Below, piece by piece: positions 18,081 to 26,140 of a DNA stretch of 44,504 bases. Location of the stretch: positions 14,965-59,468 of the forward strand of contig PBMS01000008.1 of assembly GCA_002722695.1 (NCBI GenBank), in the 5' to 3' direction. Positions within the stretch are counted from its first letter, which is position 1; each line of letters starts with the position of its first letter. Position numbers and translations under genes: made by a program. Below the pieces are notes generated by a model. It made no database searches and was not told where the DNA came from. It saw nothing but the letters and a program-made list of their open reading frames with translations. Source of the DNA: Methanobacteriota archaeon. GTDB lineage: Archaea > Thermoplasmatota > Poseidoniia > Poseidoniales > Poseidoniaceae.

Positions 18081-18365
18081 ATGGCGGGCTTGATGGAAGT
18101 TTTTCTTCTCAAAGACCGCGTGTCTCGAGACCGGGACAACATCTTTCTCATTCTGTTTGAGAAAGCCTTCATCCTCATCTCCCTGCTGATCGTTTTGCTC
18201 ATCGGTGTTTCGCTTAATCTGCCCGGCTGGGGCGTGGTCGCGCTCGTAGGAGCATCGCTGGGGCCCATCGTCTACGGCCACTACTACGTGATTTACATCC
18301 GGCCCGTCAAGAAAAAGCAGAACCTTGATGTGGAAAAGAAGAAAGGCAAAACCAAGAGGAAGTGA
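18081..18365 (+). CDS. Small two-helix membrane protein, flotillin cluster
   Basis: 94 residues, starting at ATG 18081. Two hydrophobic helices (FILISLLIVLLIGVSL and VVALVGASLGPIVYGHYYVIYI) are followed by a strongly basic tail (KKKQNLDVEKKKGKTKRK) that should lie in the cytoplasm. No family is recognised. The next gene starts 4 nt after its stop, which makes co-expression with the NfeD-like protein likely. Confidence 0.75.
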   Translation: MAGLMEVFLLKDRVSRDRDNIFLILFEKAFILISLLIVLLIGVSLNLPGWGVVALVGASLGPIVYGHYYVIYIRPVKKKQNLDVEKKKGKTKRK

Positions 18366-18369
18366 AATC

Positions 18370-19002
18370 GTGCTCGGCTTTTCGACAATTTTGGAATTTT
18401 TCGGACTGGAAGGCATTCAAGGCATTGACATCTTCTTTGCGGCCATGGCCGTCATCGGCACCGTTCTGTTCACCATCTACTTCCTGCTGGTTCTGATCGG
18501 CGGTGTGGCCGACGGCATCGCTGAAGCCATCCCGTTCTTTGATGTCAGTTTCGAAATGGACGCTGAGGGCGTCTTCCACATGCTCACCATTCAGGGCCTG
18601 CTGAGCTTTATGATGATGTTCGGCATCTTCGGGCTGGCCGTCTCCCAAGGCGACTACCCGGCAGGGCTCGCCATCGGAGCCGGCTCCGTTGCAGGTATCG
18701 GCTCCATGTGGGCGGTTGGGAAGGTGTTCCAAGCCATTGCGGGGCTGGAGACGGACGGGACCGTTCAGCACAGCCAATCGCACGGAGCAAAAGGGACGGT
18801 GTACCGCACCATCAAACCCGGACAATCGGGCCAGGTCCAAGTTGAATTCCAAGATGCCTTGCGGACGTGCGAAGCCGTGGCTGAGGACGAAACGCTCACC
18901 ATAGCGACGGGCAAATTCGTTCTGGTGACAGGAAACATAGCCGAAGTGCTGGTGGTTCGCCCGCTCAGCGTCGCTGACGCCGTCAAGACCGAAGAAGAGT
19001 GA
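18370..19002 (+). CDS. NfeD/YqiJ-like OB-fold membrane protein
   Basis: 210 residues from GTG 18370, just after the preceding stop; the track start at 18325 lies inside the upstream gene. The N-terminal half has helices at IDIFFAAMAVIGTVLFTIYFLLVLIGG, LLSFMMMFGIFGLAV and PAGLAIGAGSVAGIGSMWAVGKV. The C-terminal about 65 residues (AKGTVYRTIKPGQSGQVQVEF through GNIAEVLVVRPL) look like the five-stranded OB fold of NfeD/YuaF/YqiJ proteins. Proteins of this family are typically encoded beside flotillins and help organise membrane microdomains. Here the flotillin gene begins about 50 nt downstream, matching that partnership. Confidence 0.8.
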   Translation: MLGFSTILEFFGLEGIQGIDIFFAAMAVIGTVLFTIYFLLVLIGGVADGIAEAIPFFDVSFEMDAEGVFHMLTIQGLLSFMMMFGIFGLAVSQGDYPAGLAIGAGSVAGIGSMWAVGKVFQAIAGLETDGTVQHSQSHGAKGTVYRTIKPGQSGQVQVEFQDALRTCEAVAEDETLTIATGKFVLVTGNIAEVLVVRPLSVADAVKTEEE

Positions 19003-19025
19003 ACACAGACCGCCGTGTTAAGTCT

Positions 19026-19032
19026 CTTAAAG
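19026..19032 (+). promoter_or_regulatory. TATA-like box of flotillin
   Basis: CTTAAAG is centred about 25 nt before ATG 19054, consistent with a leaderless flotillin transcript in addition to read-through from upstream. The same bases overlap an AAAGGAG stretch, which sits too far from that ATG to act as a normal ribosome site. Confidence 0.4.
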
Positions 19033-19053
19033 GAGATGCAGGGTAGCACCCAT

Positions 19054-20445
19054 ATGGCCGTAATGGATACACTGATACTCGTCGGAATCTCCTTGTTCGT
19101 GATTACCGTTCTTGCGACGGTTTATGTCGCGACCAGCCGATACAAGCTTGCACCCGCCAACAAGATTCTCGTCGTTTACGGTAACACCCAAGGCGCCGGT
19201 GCGGCGAAGTGTTACCACGGCGGTGGAAAAATCGTTTGGCCGCTCGTTCAAAACTACGCGTTCCTCGACCTCAAACCGATGACCATCAACATCAATCTCG
19301 AGCACGCCCTCTCGCAACAGAACATCCGTATCAACGTGCCCTCGACGTTTACGATCGGTATCGACACCAAACCGTCCATCATGCAAAACGCTGCAGTCCG
19401 TTTGCTGAACTTGGACCAAGCGTCAATTGAAGACATGGCCAAGGAAATCATCTTCGGTCAACTTCGTCTGACGGTGGCTTCTCTCACCATCGAAGAAATC
19501 AACGGCGACCGTGAAGCCTTCCTAAGCTTGGTCGTCAACAACGTGGACACCGAACTGCACAAGATCGGCCTCTACCTCATCAACGTCAACATCACGGACA
19601 TCACCGACGAAGCCGACTACATCAAGTCCATCGGTGCCAAGGCAGCAGCCCAAGCCATCGCCGCCGCAGATGTTGACCGAGCCAACGCCACCCGAGACGG
19701 TGCCGTGGGTCAGGCAGAAGCCGACCGAACTCGTGAGATTCAAGTGGCTATGAACCGAGCGGAATCGGACAAAGGTCAGAAAGAAGCCGAAGCGGACCGA
19801 CGTGTCTTCGTTCAGCAACAAGAATCCAAGGCCGTCGAGGGTGAGAACATTTCACGAGCCGACATCGCCAGTTTCAACGCTGACCTTGCGGAAAAGGAAG
19901 CAGAAGCACTGAAGCGCTCCGAGGTTGCCAAGCGTATGGCGCAGGTCGAAATCGAGAAGGCTCAGTACGAGTTTGAAGGAACTCGTCTCCGAGCCGAAGA
20001 GATTGCCCGTGAGGAAGTCTCGAAGCAGCAAATCGAGATCGCAGCTGAAGCAGAAGCAGAACGCCAACGCCGCATCGCCCAGGGGCAAGCCGACGCAACC
20101 CTTGCAGCGTACAACGCTGAAGCAGAAGGTCAGCGAGCTGTCCTGGAAGCCAAAGCAGAAGGTTATTCCAAACTCGTGGCAAGCGCCGGTGGCGACGCAA
20201 AAGCGGCCGCTACGCTGCTGATGGTTGAGAAGATCGAGGAACTGGTCGCTCGCCAGACGGAGGCCATCGCCAACCTCAAGATCGACAAGATCACCGTTTG
20301 GGACTCTGGAAACAACAGCGGAGATGGTGGAGCCACCTCCAACTTCGTTTCCTCTCTCATCCAAAGCCTCCCACCGGTCCACGACGTGGCCAAGATGGCA
20401 GGCGTCGACCTGCCCGACTACTTGGGCAGCATGAAGGAAGAGTGA
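19054..20445 (+). CDS. Flotillin-family (SPFH domain) protein
   Basis: About 463 residues. An N-terminal membrane helix (TLILVGISLFVITVLATVYVA) is followed by the SPFH domain (about 30-190; ILVVYGNTQGAGAAKCYHGGGKIVWPL-type beginning). A long coiled coil rich in Ala and Glu repeats (EAEADR, EAEAERQRR, about 205-390) leads to a C-terminal region (IEELVARQTEAIANLKIDKITVWD). This is the layout of YqiK/YuaG flotillins, which oligomerise at membranes and organise lipid or protein assemblies. The start choice rests on the TATA spacing; GTG 19015 and ATG 19036 are alternatives. The NfeD-like gene upstream strongly supports the call. Confidence 0.92.
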   Translation: MAVMDTLILVGISLFVITVLATVYVATSRYKLAPANKILVVYGNTQGAGAAKCYHGGGKIVWPLVQNYAFLDLKPMTININLEHALSQQNIRINVPSTFTIGIDTKPSIMQNAAVRLLNLDQASIEDMAKEIIFGQLRLTVASLTIEEINGDREAFLSLVVNNVDTELHKIGLYLINVNITDITDEADYIKSIGAKAAAQAIAAADVDRANATRDGAVGQAEADRTREIQVAMNRAESDKGQKEAEADRRVFVQQQESKAVEGENISRADIASFNADLAEKEAEALKRSEVAKRMAQVEIEKAQYEFEGTRLRAEEIAREEVSKQQIEIAAEAEAERQRRIAQGQADATLAAYNAEAEGQRAVLEAKAEGYSKLVASAGGDAKAAATLLMVEKIEELVARQTEAIANLKIDKITVWDSGNNSGDGGATSNFVSSLIQSLPPVHDVAKMAGVDLPDYLGSMKEE

Positions 20446-20517
20446 ATCTCCCGCCCGGTCAAGGCTCGTTAAACCGGCTTTCGCCGTCACCAAACGGGCG
20501 ACGGCTTCAAGGACCGG

Positions 20518-22251
20518 ATGTACCGGAAGCGTTGCATGACCACCGACCTTGAAATCGCTCGTGCTGCTCAAATGGAGCCCATTGAGGCCGTCGCTTGGAA
20601 ACTCGGCATTTCCGCCCACGAACTGATGCCGATGGGCAACGGTGTGGCCAAGGTGAACTGGCGTGCACTGAAAGACCGGTTTTCAAAGCCCCAAGGCAGC
20701 CTTGTGCTCGTCACCTCGGTCAACCCCACTCCCTTTGGCGAGGGGAAGACGGTCACCACGATTGGATTGACTCAGGCCCTCTGCAGAATCGGTCAGTCCG
20801 CCACATGCGTCGTGCGAGAGCCTTCGATGGGACCTGTGTTCGGCATCAAAGGCGGTGCTGCGGGCGGCGGCCACGCGCAAGTGCTTCCGATGGAGGACAT
20901 CAATTTGCACCTGACCGGTGATCTACACGCCGTCACCTCAGCCCACAACCTCCTCTCTTCACTCATTGACAACCACATCAAGCACGGAAACGAGCGAAAA
21001 CTGGACCCAACTCGAATATCCTGGCCGAGGGTCATCGACATGAACGACCGTGCGTTGCGAACCATCGTCATTGGCATGGGTGGTCCGGCCAACGGGCACG
21101 TCCGAGAGGACCGTTTTGACATCACGGCCGCAAGCGAGGTGATGGCCATTCTCGTGCTGGCCAACGATTACGCTGACCTTCGCAAGCGTTTGGGCGACAT
21201 CGTCGTGGGCACCTCGACCGAGGGCCACCCGGTCAAAGCCAGCGACATCGGTGGGGCTGGGGCAATGGCCTTGCTCTTGCGCCAAGCCTTCCTGCCCAAC
21301 ATCACCCAAACCCTCGAAGGGGACCCCGCCTTCATCCACGGCGGACCCTTTGCCAACATTGCCCACGGCAACTCGAGCATCATCGCCGACCGAATGGCCC
21401 TTGCTTCAGCAGATTTGGTGATCACTGAAGCAGGGTTTGGCTCGGACATGGGTGCAGAGAAATTCATGCACATCAAGGCCGCTACCTCCGGGAAAGCCCC
21501 GGATTGCGTGGTCATGAACGTCACCGTTCGTTCAATGAAACTCCACGGGGGGGCGTTCGGAGACCGAGGAGGAATCCGCCCGGACAAAGCCACCCTTGAG
21601 GCGGAAAACGTGGAGGCAACCACACTGGGCGCCAAAACCAATCTTGACCGCCACATTCGAAACATGAGCGCTTTTGGGGTTCCCGTGGTCGTTTCCATCA
21701 ATCGTTTTGCATCGGACACCGACGCTGAATTGGACGCCATTGCCCAAGCCGCTCGCGACAGCGGAGCGAGTTCGGTCTGCGTCACCGAGGTCCACGCTCA
21801 CGGCGGCAAAGGCGGGAAGGACCTCGCAGAAGCGGTGGTGAAAGCCGTCCAAAACCATGCAGCGGCCGGCCGTCCGTTCGTGCCCTTGTTCACCCCGGAA
21901 ACCGACGTGCTTGAAAAAGCGGAGTCGATCGCCAAACGGATGTACAAAGCGGACAAGCTTGATGTGACCCCGAAAGCAATGCGAGAACTGGAACGGATAC
22001 GCTCGTGGGGATACGGCCACCTTCCGGTGTGCATGGCCAAAACGCAGTATTCCTTCTCCCACGACGCCTCCCTTCTCGGTGCTCCAACTGGGTTTTCGAT
22101 TCCCGTTCGAGAGTTCAGACTGAACGCAGGGGCAGGGTTCGTGGTGGCGGTCCTTGGAAACATGATGACCATGCCTGGATTGCCCAAGCGACCCGCAGCG
22201 CTTGACATGGACATGGATGAAGACGGGAACCTCCTCGGCGTCTTTGGGTGA
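20518..22251 (+). CDS. fhs: Formate-tetrahydrofolate ligase
   Basis: ATP-dependent activation of formate to 10-formyl-THF for one-carbon metabolism. The P-loop-like TPFGEGKTVTT has Val where TPxGEGKTT is usual at that step. PSMGPVFGIKGGAAGGGHAQ and the terminal MTMPGLPKRPAALDMD are highly characteristic. At 577 residues it is close to the normal 555-560 plus a short N-terminal extension; ATG 20536 would trim six residues. The enzyme is mainly bacterial and patchy in archaea, so lateral acquisition in the lineage is plausible. Pelota begins 4 nt after its stop. Confidence 0.96.
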   Translation: MYRKRCMTTDLEIARAAQMEPIEAVAWKLGISAHELMPMGNGVAKVNWRALKDRFSKPQGSLVLVTSVNPTPFGEGKTVTTIGLTQALCRIGQSATCVVREPSMGPVFGIKGGAAGGGHAQVLPMEDINLHLTGDLHAVTSAHNLLSSLIDNHIKHGNERKLDPTRISWPRVIDMNDRALRTIVIGMGGPANGHVREDRFDITAASEVMAILVLANDYADLRKRLGDIVVGTSTEGHPVKASDIGGAGAMALLLRQAFLPNITQTLEGDPAFIHGGPFANIAHGNSSIIADRMALASADLVITEAGFGSDMGAEKFMHIKAATSGKAPDCVVMNVTVRSMKLHGGAFGDRGGIRPDKATLEAENVEATTLGAKTNLDRHIRNMSAFGVPVVVSINRFASDTDAELDAIAQAARDSGASSVCVTEVHAHGGKGGKDLAEAVVKAVQNHAAAGRPFVPLFTPETDVLEKAESIAKRMYKADKLDVTPKAMRELERIRSWGYGHLPVCMAKTQYSFSHDASLLGAPTGFSIPVREFRLNAGAGFVVAVLGNMMTMPGLPKRPAALDMDMDEDGNLLGVFG

Positions 22252-22255
22252 GGGA

Positions 22256-23320
22256 ATGGACGTTCTGGGGCGGGACCAACACGAGTGGCGTTTACGGGTT
22301 CAGACCGTCGACGACCTTTGGGTCCTGCAGCGCTTGATACAGCCGAGCATGTCGGTGGGCATGCTCGGTGAGCGTCGCGATCAAACCACAGGTGGTGAGG
22401 ACGGCGGTCGCGCAAAGCAAGCCGAACGAAAGAAAATGTGGATTCGTCTGTCCGTAGAACACACCGAACATCAGACGTTCTCCGACGTCCTGAGGGTCCA
22501 CGGAATCATCGAGAAAGCCCCGGTCGACATCGGCATGCACCACACGCATGTGGTGGGGCTTCGAGACGACCTCAAGCTCAGCACCGCCAAAGGATTCAGC
22601 AAACTCGACCGAGACCTGCTCGAGGAAAGTCTCCGCGCTGCAAATCAGCCTCAGGTGGCTTTGCTGGTGGTTGAGGGAGATGAAATTATCCTCTTTTTCG
22701 TGACGGCACGGGGCCTCAAGGAATCCGCCACATGGACCATGCGAGGCGGAGGGAAGCGAGGAGACTTGCGACAAACGGACAGCATCGCCGGCCAATTCCG
22801 CAAAACCGTGGTCAACGGATTGACCCAGCAGCTGAGCGAAACCATGCCGTTGGTTGTTTGTGGCCCGGGGCGCAACAGAGACAGGGTGCTTGCCGACCTC
22901 AAGGAGGCGGGGCACCAGCGCCCGATGATGTCCGTCGGAACGACCATGGGCGGACGCGGAGCCGCCAACGAAGTGCTGCGTGAGGGATTAGCGGGCGAGA
23001 TGCTTGCTCAGCACAGAATGGTGCAGGAAATCGGCCTCCTCGAAGAGGCGTGGCAGCGGATATCAACGGGAGGTGCTGTCGCCTACGGACGCGCCGATAT
23101 TCACCGTGCGACCGATGAGGGCGCCGTTGAGACCCTTTTGATCGGAGCGGACGTGTTGCGGGAATCGAGCGAGACGAACGGACTTCCATCGTGGACGACT
23201 CTGGCTGAAAAAGTGGAGGCCTTTTCAGGGAAGGTCGTCCAGTGTTCCCTTGATCACGACGCCGGCGAGCAGCTGCTTGGCTTCGGAGGTGCAGTGGCGC
23301 TGTTGCGCTATGCGATGTGA
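22256..23320 (+). CDS. pelA: Pelota (Dom34), ribosome rescue factor
   Basis: 354 residues from ATG 22256, four nt after the fhs stop; the longer track ORF starts inside fhs. Pelota enters the A site of stalled ribosomes and, with aABCE1, splits them. The N-terminal Sm-like domain contains TVDDLWVLQRLIQPSMSV and RKKMWIRLSVEHTEH, with the V-H-G region following. The central eRF1-like domain has no GGQ, as expected for Pelota. The C-terminal domain includes AVAYGRADIHRATDEGAVETLLI and the final GEQLLGFGGAVALLRY. Length and order are typical. Confidence 0.95.
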   Translation: MDVLGRDQHEWRLRVQTVDDLWVLQRLIQPSMSVGMLGERRDQTTGGEDGGRAKQAERKKMWIRLSVEHTEHQTFSDVLRVHGIIEKAPVDIGMHHTHVVGLRDDLKLSTAKGFSKLDRDLLEESLRAANQPQVALLVVEGDEIILFFVTARGLKESATWTMRGGGKRGDLRQTDSIAGQFRKTVVNGLTQQLSETMPLVVCGPGRNRDRVLADLKEAGHQRPMMSVGTTMGGRGAANEVLREGLAGEMLAQHRMVQEIGLLEEAWQRISTGGAVAYGRADIHRATDEGAVETLLIGADVLRESSETNGLPSWTTLAEKVEAFSGKVVQCSLDHDAGEQLLGFGGAVALLRYAM

Positions 23321-23324
23321 GGCC

Positions 23325-23627
23325 ATGATGACCATCCGATTTTCAGAACTCGGCGACGACATTCGTGCCGACCTGCAGGGCAAACGCTGGCTGCTCCTCA
23401 GCGGTGAGGAACTGCTCCACGCCACGGCTGCACTGGCCTTCAGCGAGCTCGAGGACGTCTTGGTGGCGGTCGATCATCGCGGAAGCGAGGTGCAAATCGG
23501 GTTGTGGATGAGAGCCACTCACCTGCTGCTGGTGGACGACGATGCGCTTGCAAACGAGTTGCGAACAACAAGCGGCATCACTCGTGTCATCGCCTCCAAA
23601 GCCGATGTTGAAACCCATCTATGGTAG
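23325..23627 (+). CDS. Small acidic hypothetical protein next to pelota
   Basis: 100 residues starting MMTIRFSELGDD. The ORF-track start at 23250 lies inside pelota; the tandem ATGs at 23325 and 23328 fall just after the pelota stop, so translational coupling is likely. The sequence alternates predicted strands and helices (KRWLLLSGEELLHATAAL, EDVLVAVDHRG, THLLLVDDDALANEL), is acidic, has no membrane segment and matches no family I know. Its stop abuts the tRNA-Val gene on the opposite strand. Confidence 0.7.
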   Translation: MMTIRFSELGDDIRADLQGKRWLLLSGEELLHATAALAFSELEDVLVAVDHRGSEVQIGLWMRATHLLLVDDDALANELRTTSGITRVIASKADVETHLW

Positions 23628-23700
23628 TGGGTCTGGAGGGACTCGAACCCTCGATCAACTCCGTGTAAGGGAGGTGTCATAGCCGCTAGACCACAGACCC
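23628..23700 (-). tRNA. tRNA-Val (TAC)
   Basis: On the minus strand GGGTCTG pairs fully with CAGACCC. The anticodon loop is CTTACAC (anticodon TAC, reading GTA/GTG valine codons), and the T-arm is GAGGG TTCGAGT CCCTC. The gene is 73 nt with A73 and no encoded CCA, unlike the tRNA-Met gene. Pair 27-43 is C-U. No intron. Confidence 0.93.
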
Positions 23701-23779
23701 TGTTGTTGCTGTGAGGGCCCCCTCTTGAAAAGTGCGCCCCAACGGAACGCTCAAGAGATGGACCTGCGAGCGCGGACCA

Positions 23780-24472
23780 ATGGATGCGAATATCCAGTCC
23801 GCTGCGGCCAAACTTGTCCGTCGGCTCAAAGAGGGCGATTACTCCCTAACGCTGGCGGAATCCTGCACGGGGGGCCTTCTTGCGAGCACCCTCACCGACA
23901 TCGCCGGCGCCAGTTCGTGGTTCAAAAAATCCTGGATCACCTACGCCAACGAGGCAAAAGTGAGAGAATTGGGCGTTGACCAAGAGGAACTTGCCTCCAA
24001 AGGAGCGGTCTCTGCGCAGGTGGCCATCATGATGGCCAAGGGTGCGCTTGAACGAGCCAACGCAGACTTTGCCATTGCCGTGACGGGCATTGCTGGACCC
24101 ACCAACGAGGGAAGCAAAAAGCCGGTGGGCACCGTGTACGTCGGCATCGCTTCAATGCACGGTTGGGCCAACGCCCTTCGTACCCAAATCGGCGGTACGA
24201 GAGCTGAAAACAAAGCTGGGTTTGTTCACTTCGCCCTGCTCACGGCGATGAAGTGCTGGGACGACGCCATGGTTCGAAAAGACGAGGAGGCCAAGGAACA
24301 GATGAACGCCCTCGAAGAAGCCCTGCGTTTGGAGGCGGAACGGGAAGCGGAACGAGAGCGCCGGGACATGGAAGCTCGAGAAAGCGCCCCCTGGCAGGAC
24401 GAAGCATGGTCCGAAGAAAACGAAGGTGAAGAGATCGGCCTCGTGGTCGAATGGACAGAAGGCGAGGAATGA
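23780..24472 (+). CDS. CinA C-terminal-type protein (PncC, nicotinamide-nucleotide amidohydrolase) with acidic tail
   Basis: 230 residues from ATG 23780; GTG 23732 is the track start. Hydrolyses NMN to nicotinate mononucleotide in pyridine-nucleotide salvage when active. Motifs are TLAESCTGGLLAS with the catalytic Ser, SSWFKKSWITYANEAK, and AVTGIAGPTNEG followed by GTVYVGI. Only the CinA C-terminal domain is present. About 60 extra residues form a charged helix (RLEAEREAERERRDMEARES) and an acidic end (ENEGEEIGLVVEWTEGEE) not found in standard PncC, which may mediate protein contacts. Confidence 0.88.
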   Translation: MDANIQSAAAKLVRRLKEGDYSLTLAESCTGGLLASTLTDIAGASSWFKKSWITYANEAKVRELGVDQEELASKGAVSAQVAIMMAKGALERANADFAIAVTGIAGPTNEGSKKPVGTVYVGIASMHGWANALRTQIGGTRAENKAGFVHFALLTAMKCWDDAMVRKDEEAKEQMNALEEALRLEAEREAERERRDMEARESAPWQDEAWSEENEGEEIGLVVEWTEGEE

Positions 24473-24524
24473 AGCCTTTCCATCCGAACACATACCTTTT
24501 GAATCGTCGTCCCTCGTTCCAACC

Positions 24525-26135
24525 ATGGGTGAGACATGGACCGACATCGTGGCTCACCTAAGGGGCCAACGTCTCCTTGCCCCGCAGTCGTTGCAGGAGC
24601 GATTGTTGAGCCTGTCGGACCCAAAATCTGTGATTGAGTCGGCTGCTGCGCTCAACCTCTCGGGCGGAATGCTCACCGCCTCCATGCTCGACGAGATGAT
24701 CGCTCACATCGACCACGATTCCGCACCCATCACCGTCGACGCGCCCCAGGCCGCAGATGTCATCGGACAACCGCCTGAAGACCTTGCTCGAACCATCGCT
24801 CCAATGAAGGAACCTGAGCCCATGGACCTTCTGCTGCGCAACAATCTTCCGGACTGGAGCGAAAGCGACTTCTCCACACACGCCAGCGATGCTCCATCCG
24901 ACATCACGGTGCATTACGACATCACGGGAAATTCCACCACCGAAGGAAAAATGAGCGACATCTCGGCCTGTTTTAACGACCGACTGCAGAGCATACGAAA
25001 GCTGATCGTGCAGAACTCCAATCTTCCACGAAAACACCAGGAAATTTCTCGCCTCCTGGCCGAATACAGCCGCTATCAGGGCTACGACAACAAAGCGGTG
25101 GCCATCGGTTTGGTGAACGAACCACGCTACACGAAAAACGGCCACCTGATGTGGGGGCTGGAAGACGAAACCGGCGAGATGACGTGCTTGCTCACCAAGC
25201 GAAGCGGCGAGGACAGAGACCGGGCCCACGAGCAGATTCTGGAAGCGGGCCTGATGCCCGACGACGTGATGGGTGTTTCGGGAACTTTCAGCCAAACCGG
25301 TGACATCTTTTACGTGGACGACCTGCATTTTCCGCTTGAAACCAAACACCAGAAGGTGAGTTCAGAGATTGGCGTCAGCGTTGCGTTCCTCTCTGACATC
25401 CACGTCGGCTCCAAGACCTTCCTCGAGGCGCAGTGGCACAAGATGGTACGATGGTTCCACACCGACCCTTTAGCAAAGACCGTCAAATACCTCATTCTGT
25501 CCGGCGATTGCGTCGACGGCGTCGGCATCTACCCGGGCCAAGACAGCGAATTGGCCATTCCCGACCTGTTTGCACAGTACAGTGAATTCGCGCGGCTGCT
25601 CGAGCTGCTTCCCGAATGGGTGGAATGCTTGATGCTGCCTGGAAATCACGACGCCGTGAGGCCTGCGGAACCCCAACCCACCTTCGAAAAAGACATCCAA
25701 CAGGACTACAACACCACGACTTTTGTCGGAAACCCGTGCGATTTTTCTCTTCACGGTGTCCGTTTGCTCTCCTACCACGGCAAATCCATTGACGACTTCG
25801 TTGCAGGTTTGAAAACCGTAACCTACGCCGACCCGGTGGAAGCCATGCGAGAAATGCTCCGAAGGCGCCACCTTGCTCCTCAGTGGGGTGGAAAGACACC
25901 ACTGTCCCCTGAACCAGAAGACGGCCTTGTGATCCGGACCGTGCCCGACATCTTTGTCACCGGACACGTCCACGGGCACGAATGTTTGGATTTCAGAGGA
26001 ACGACGTTGGTGTGTTCGAGCACTTGGCAGGACCAAACATCCTACCAGCGAATGCTTGGGTTCCAACCCAAGCCGTGCATGTTGACGATCATCAACCTCA
26101 AGAGCCACAAATCGATTTCAATCCCGTTTGCTTGA
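24525..26135 (+). CDS. polB: DNA polymerase D small subunit DP1 (3'-5' exonuclease)
   Basis: 536 residues from ATG 24525; the track start at 24426 is in the cinA gene. DP1 is the proofreading subunit of the archaeal replicative polymerase PolD. An N-terminal domain (1-150) and a less conserved linker precede an OB fold (AVAIGLVNEPRYTKNGHLMWGLED). The calcineurin-like phosphoesterase core follows with FLSDIHVGS, LILSGDCVDG, LPGNHDA, LSYHGKS and VTGHVHGHE, which hold the metal-binding residues. The catalytic set looks intact. The large subunit DP2 is not in the window. It converges with the GH57 gene with 5 nt between stops. Confidence 0.95.
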   Translation: MGETWTDIVAHLRGQRLLAPQSLQERLLSLSDPKSVIESAAALNLSGGMLTASMLDEMIAHIDHDSAPITVDAPQAADVIGQPPEDLARTIAPMKEPEPMDLLLRNNLPDWSESDFSTHASDAPSDITVHYDITGNSTTEGKMSDISACFNDRLQSIRKLIVQNSNLPRKHQEISRLLAEYSRYQGYDNKAVAIGLVNEPRYTKNGHLMWGLEDETGEMTCLLTKRSGEDRDRAHEQILEAGLMPDDVMGVSGTFSQTGDIFYVDDLHFPLETKHQKVSSEIGVSVAFLSDIHVGSKTFLEAQWHKMVRWFHTDPLAKTVKYLILSGDCVDGVGIYPGQDSELAIPDLFAQYSEFARLLELLPEWVECLMLPGNHDAVRPAEPQPTFEKDIQQDYNTTTFVGNPCDFSLHGVRLLSYHGKSIDDFVAGLKTVTYADPVEAMREMLRRRHLAPQWGGKTPLSPEPEDGLVIRTVPDIFVTGHVHGHECLDFRGTTLVCSSTWQDQTSYQRMLGFQPKPCMLTIINLKSHKSISIPFA

Positions 26136-26140
26136 TGCCA

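Noticed and set aside
20483-20505. GCCGTC/GACGGC inverted repeat before fhs
   Set aside because: Six-base arms with an 11-nt spacer in GC-rich sequence, no T run and no clear match to a riboswitch or terminator.
23713-23724. GAGGG-CC-CCCTC inverted repeat upstream of cinA
   Set aside because: Short, low-complexity GC arms; not distinguishable from background.
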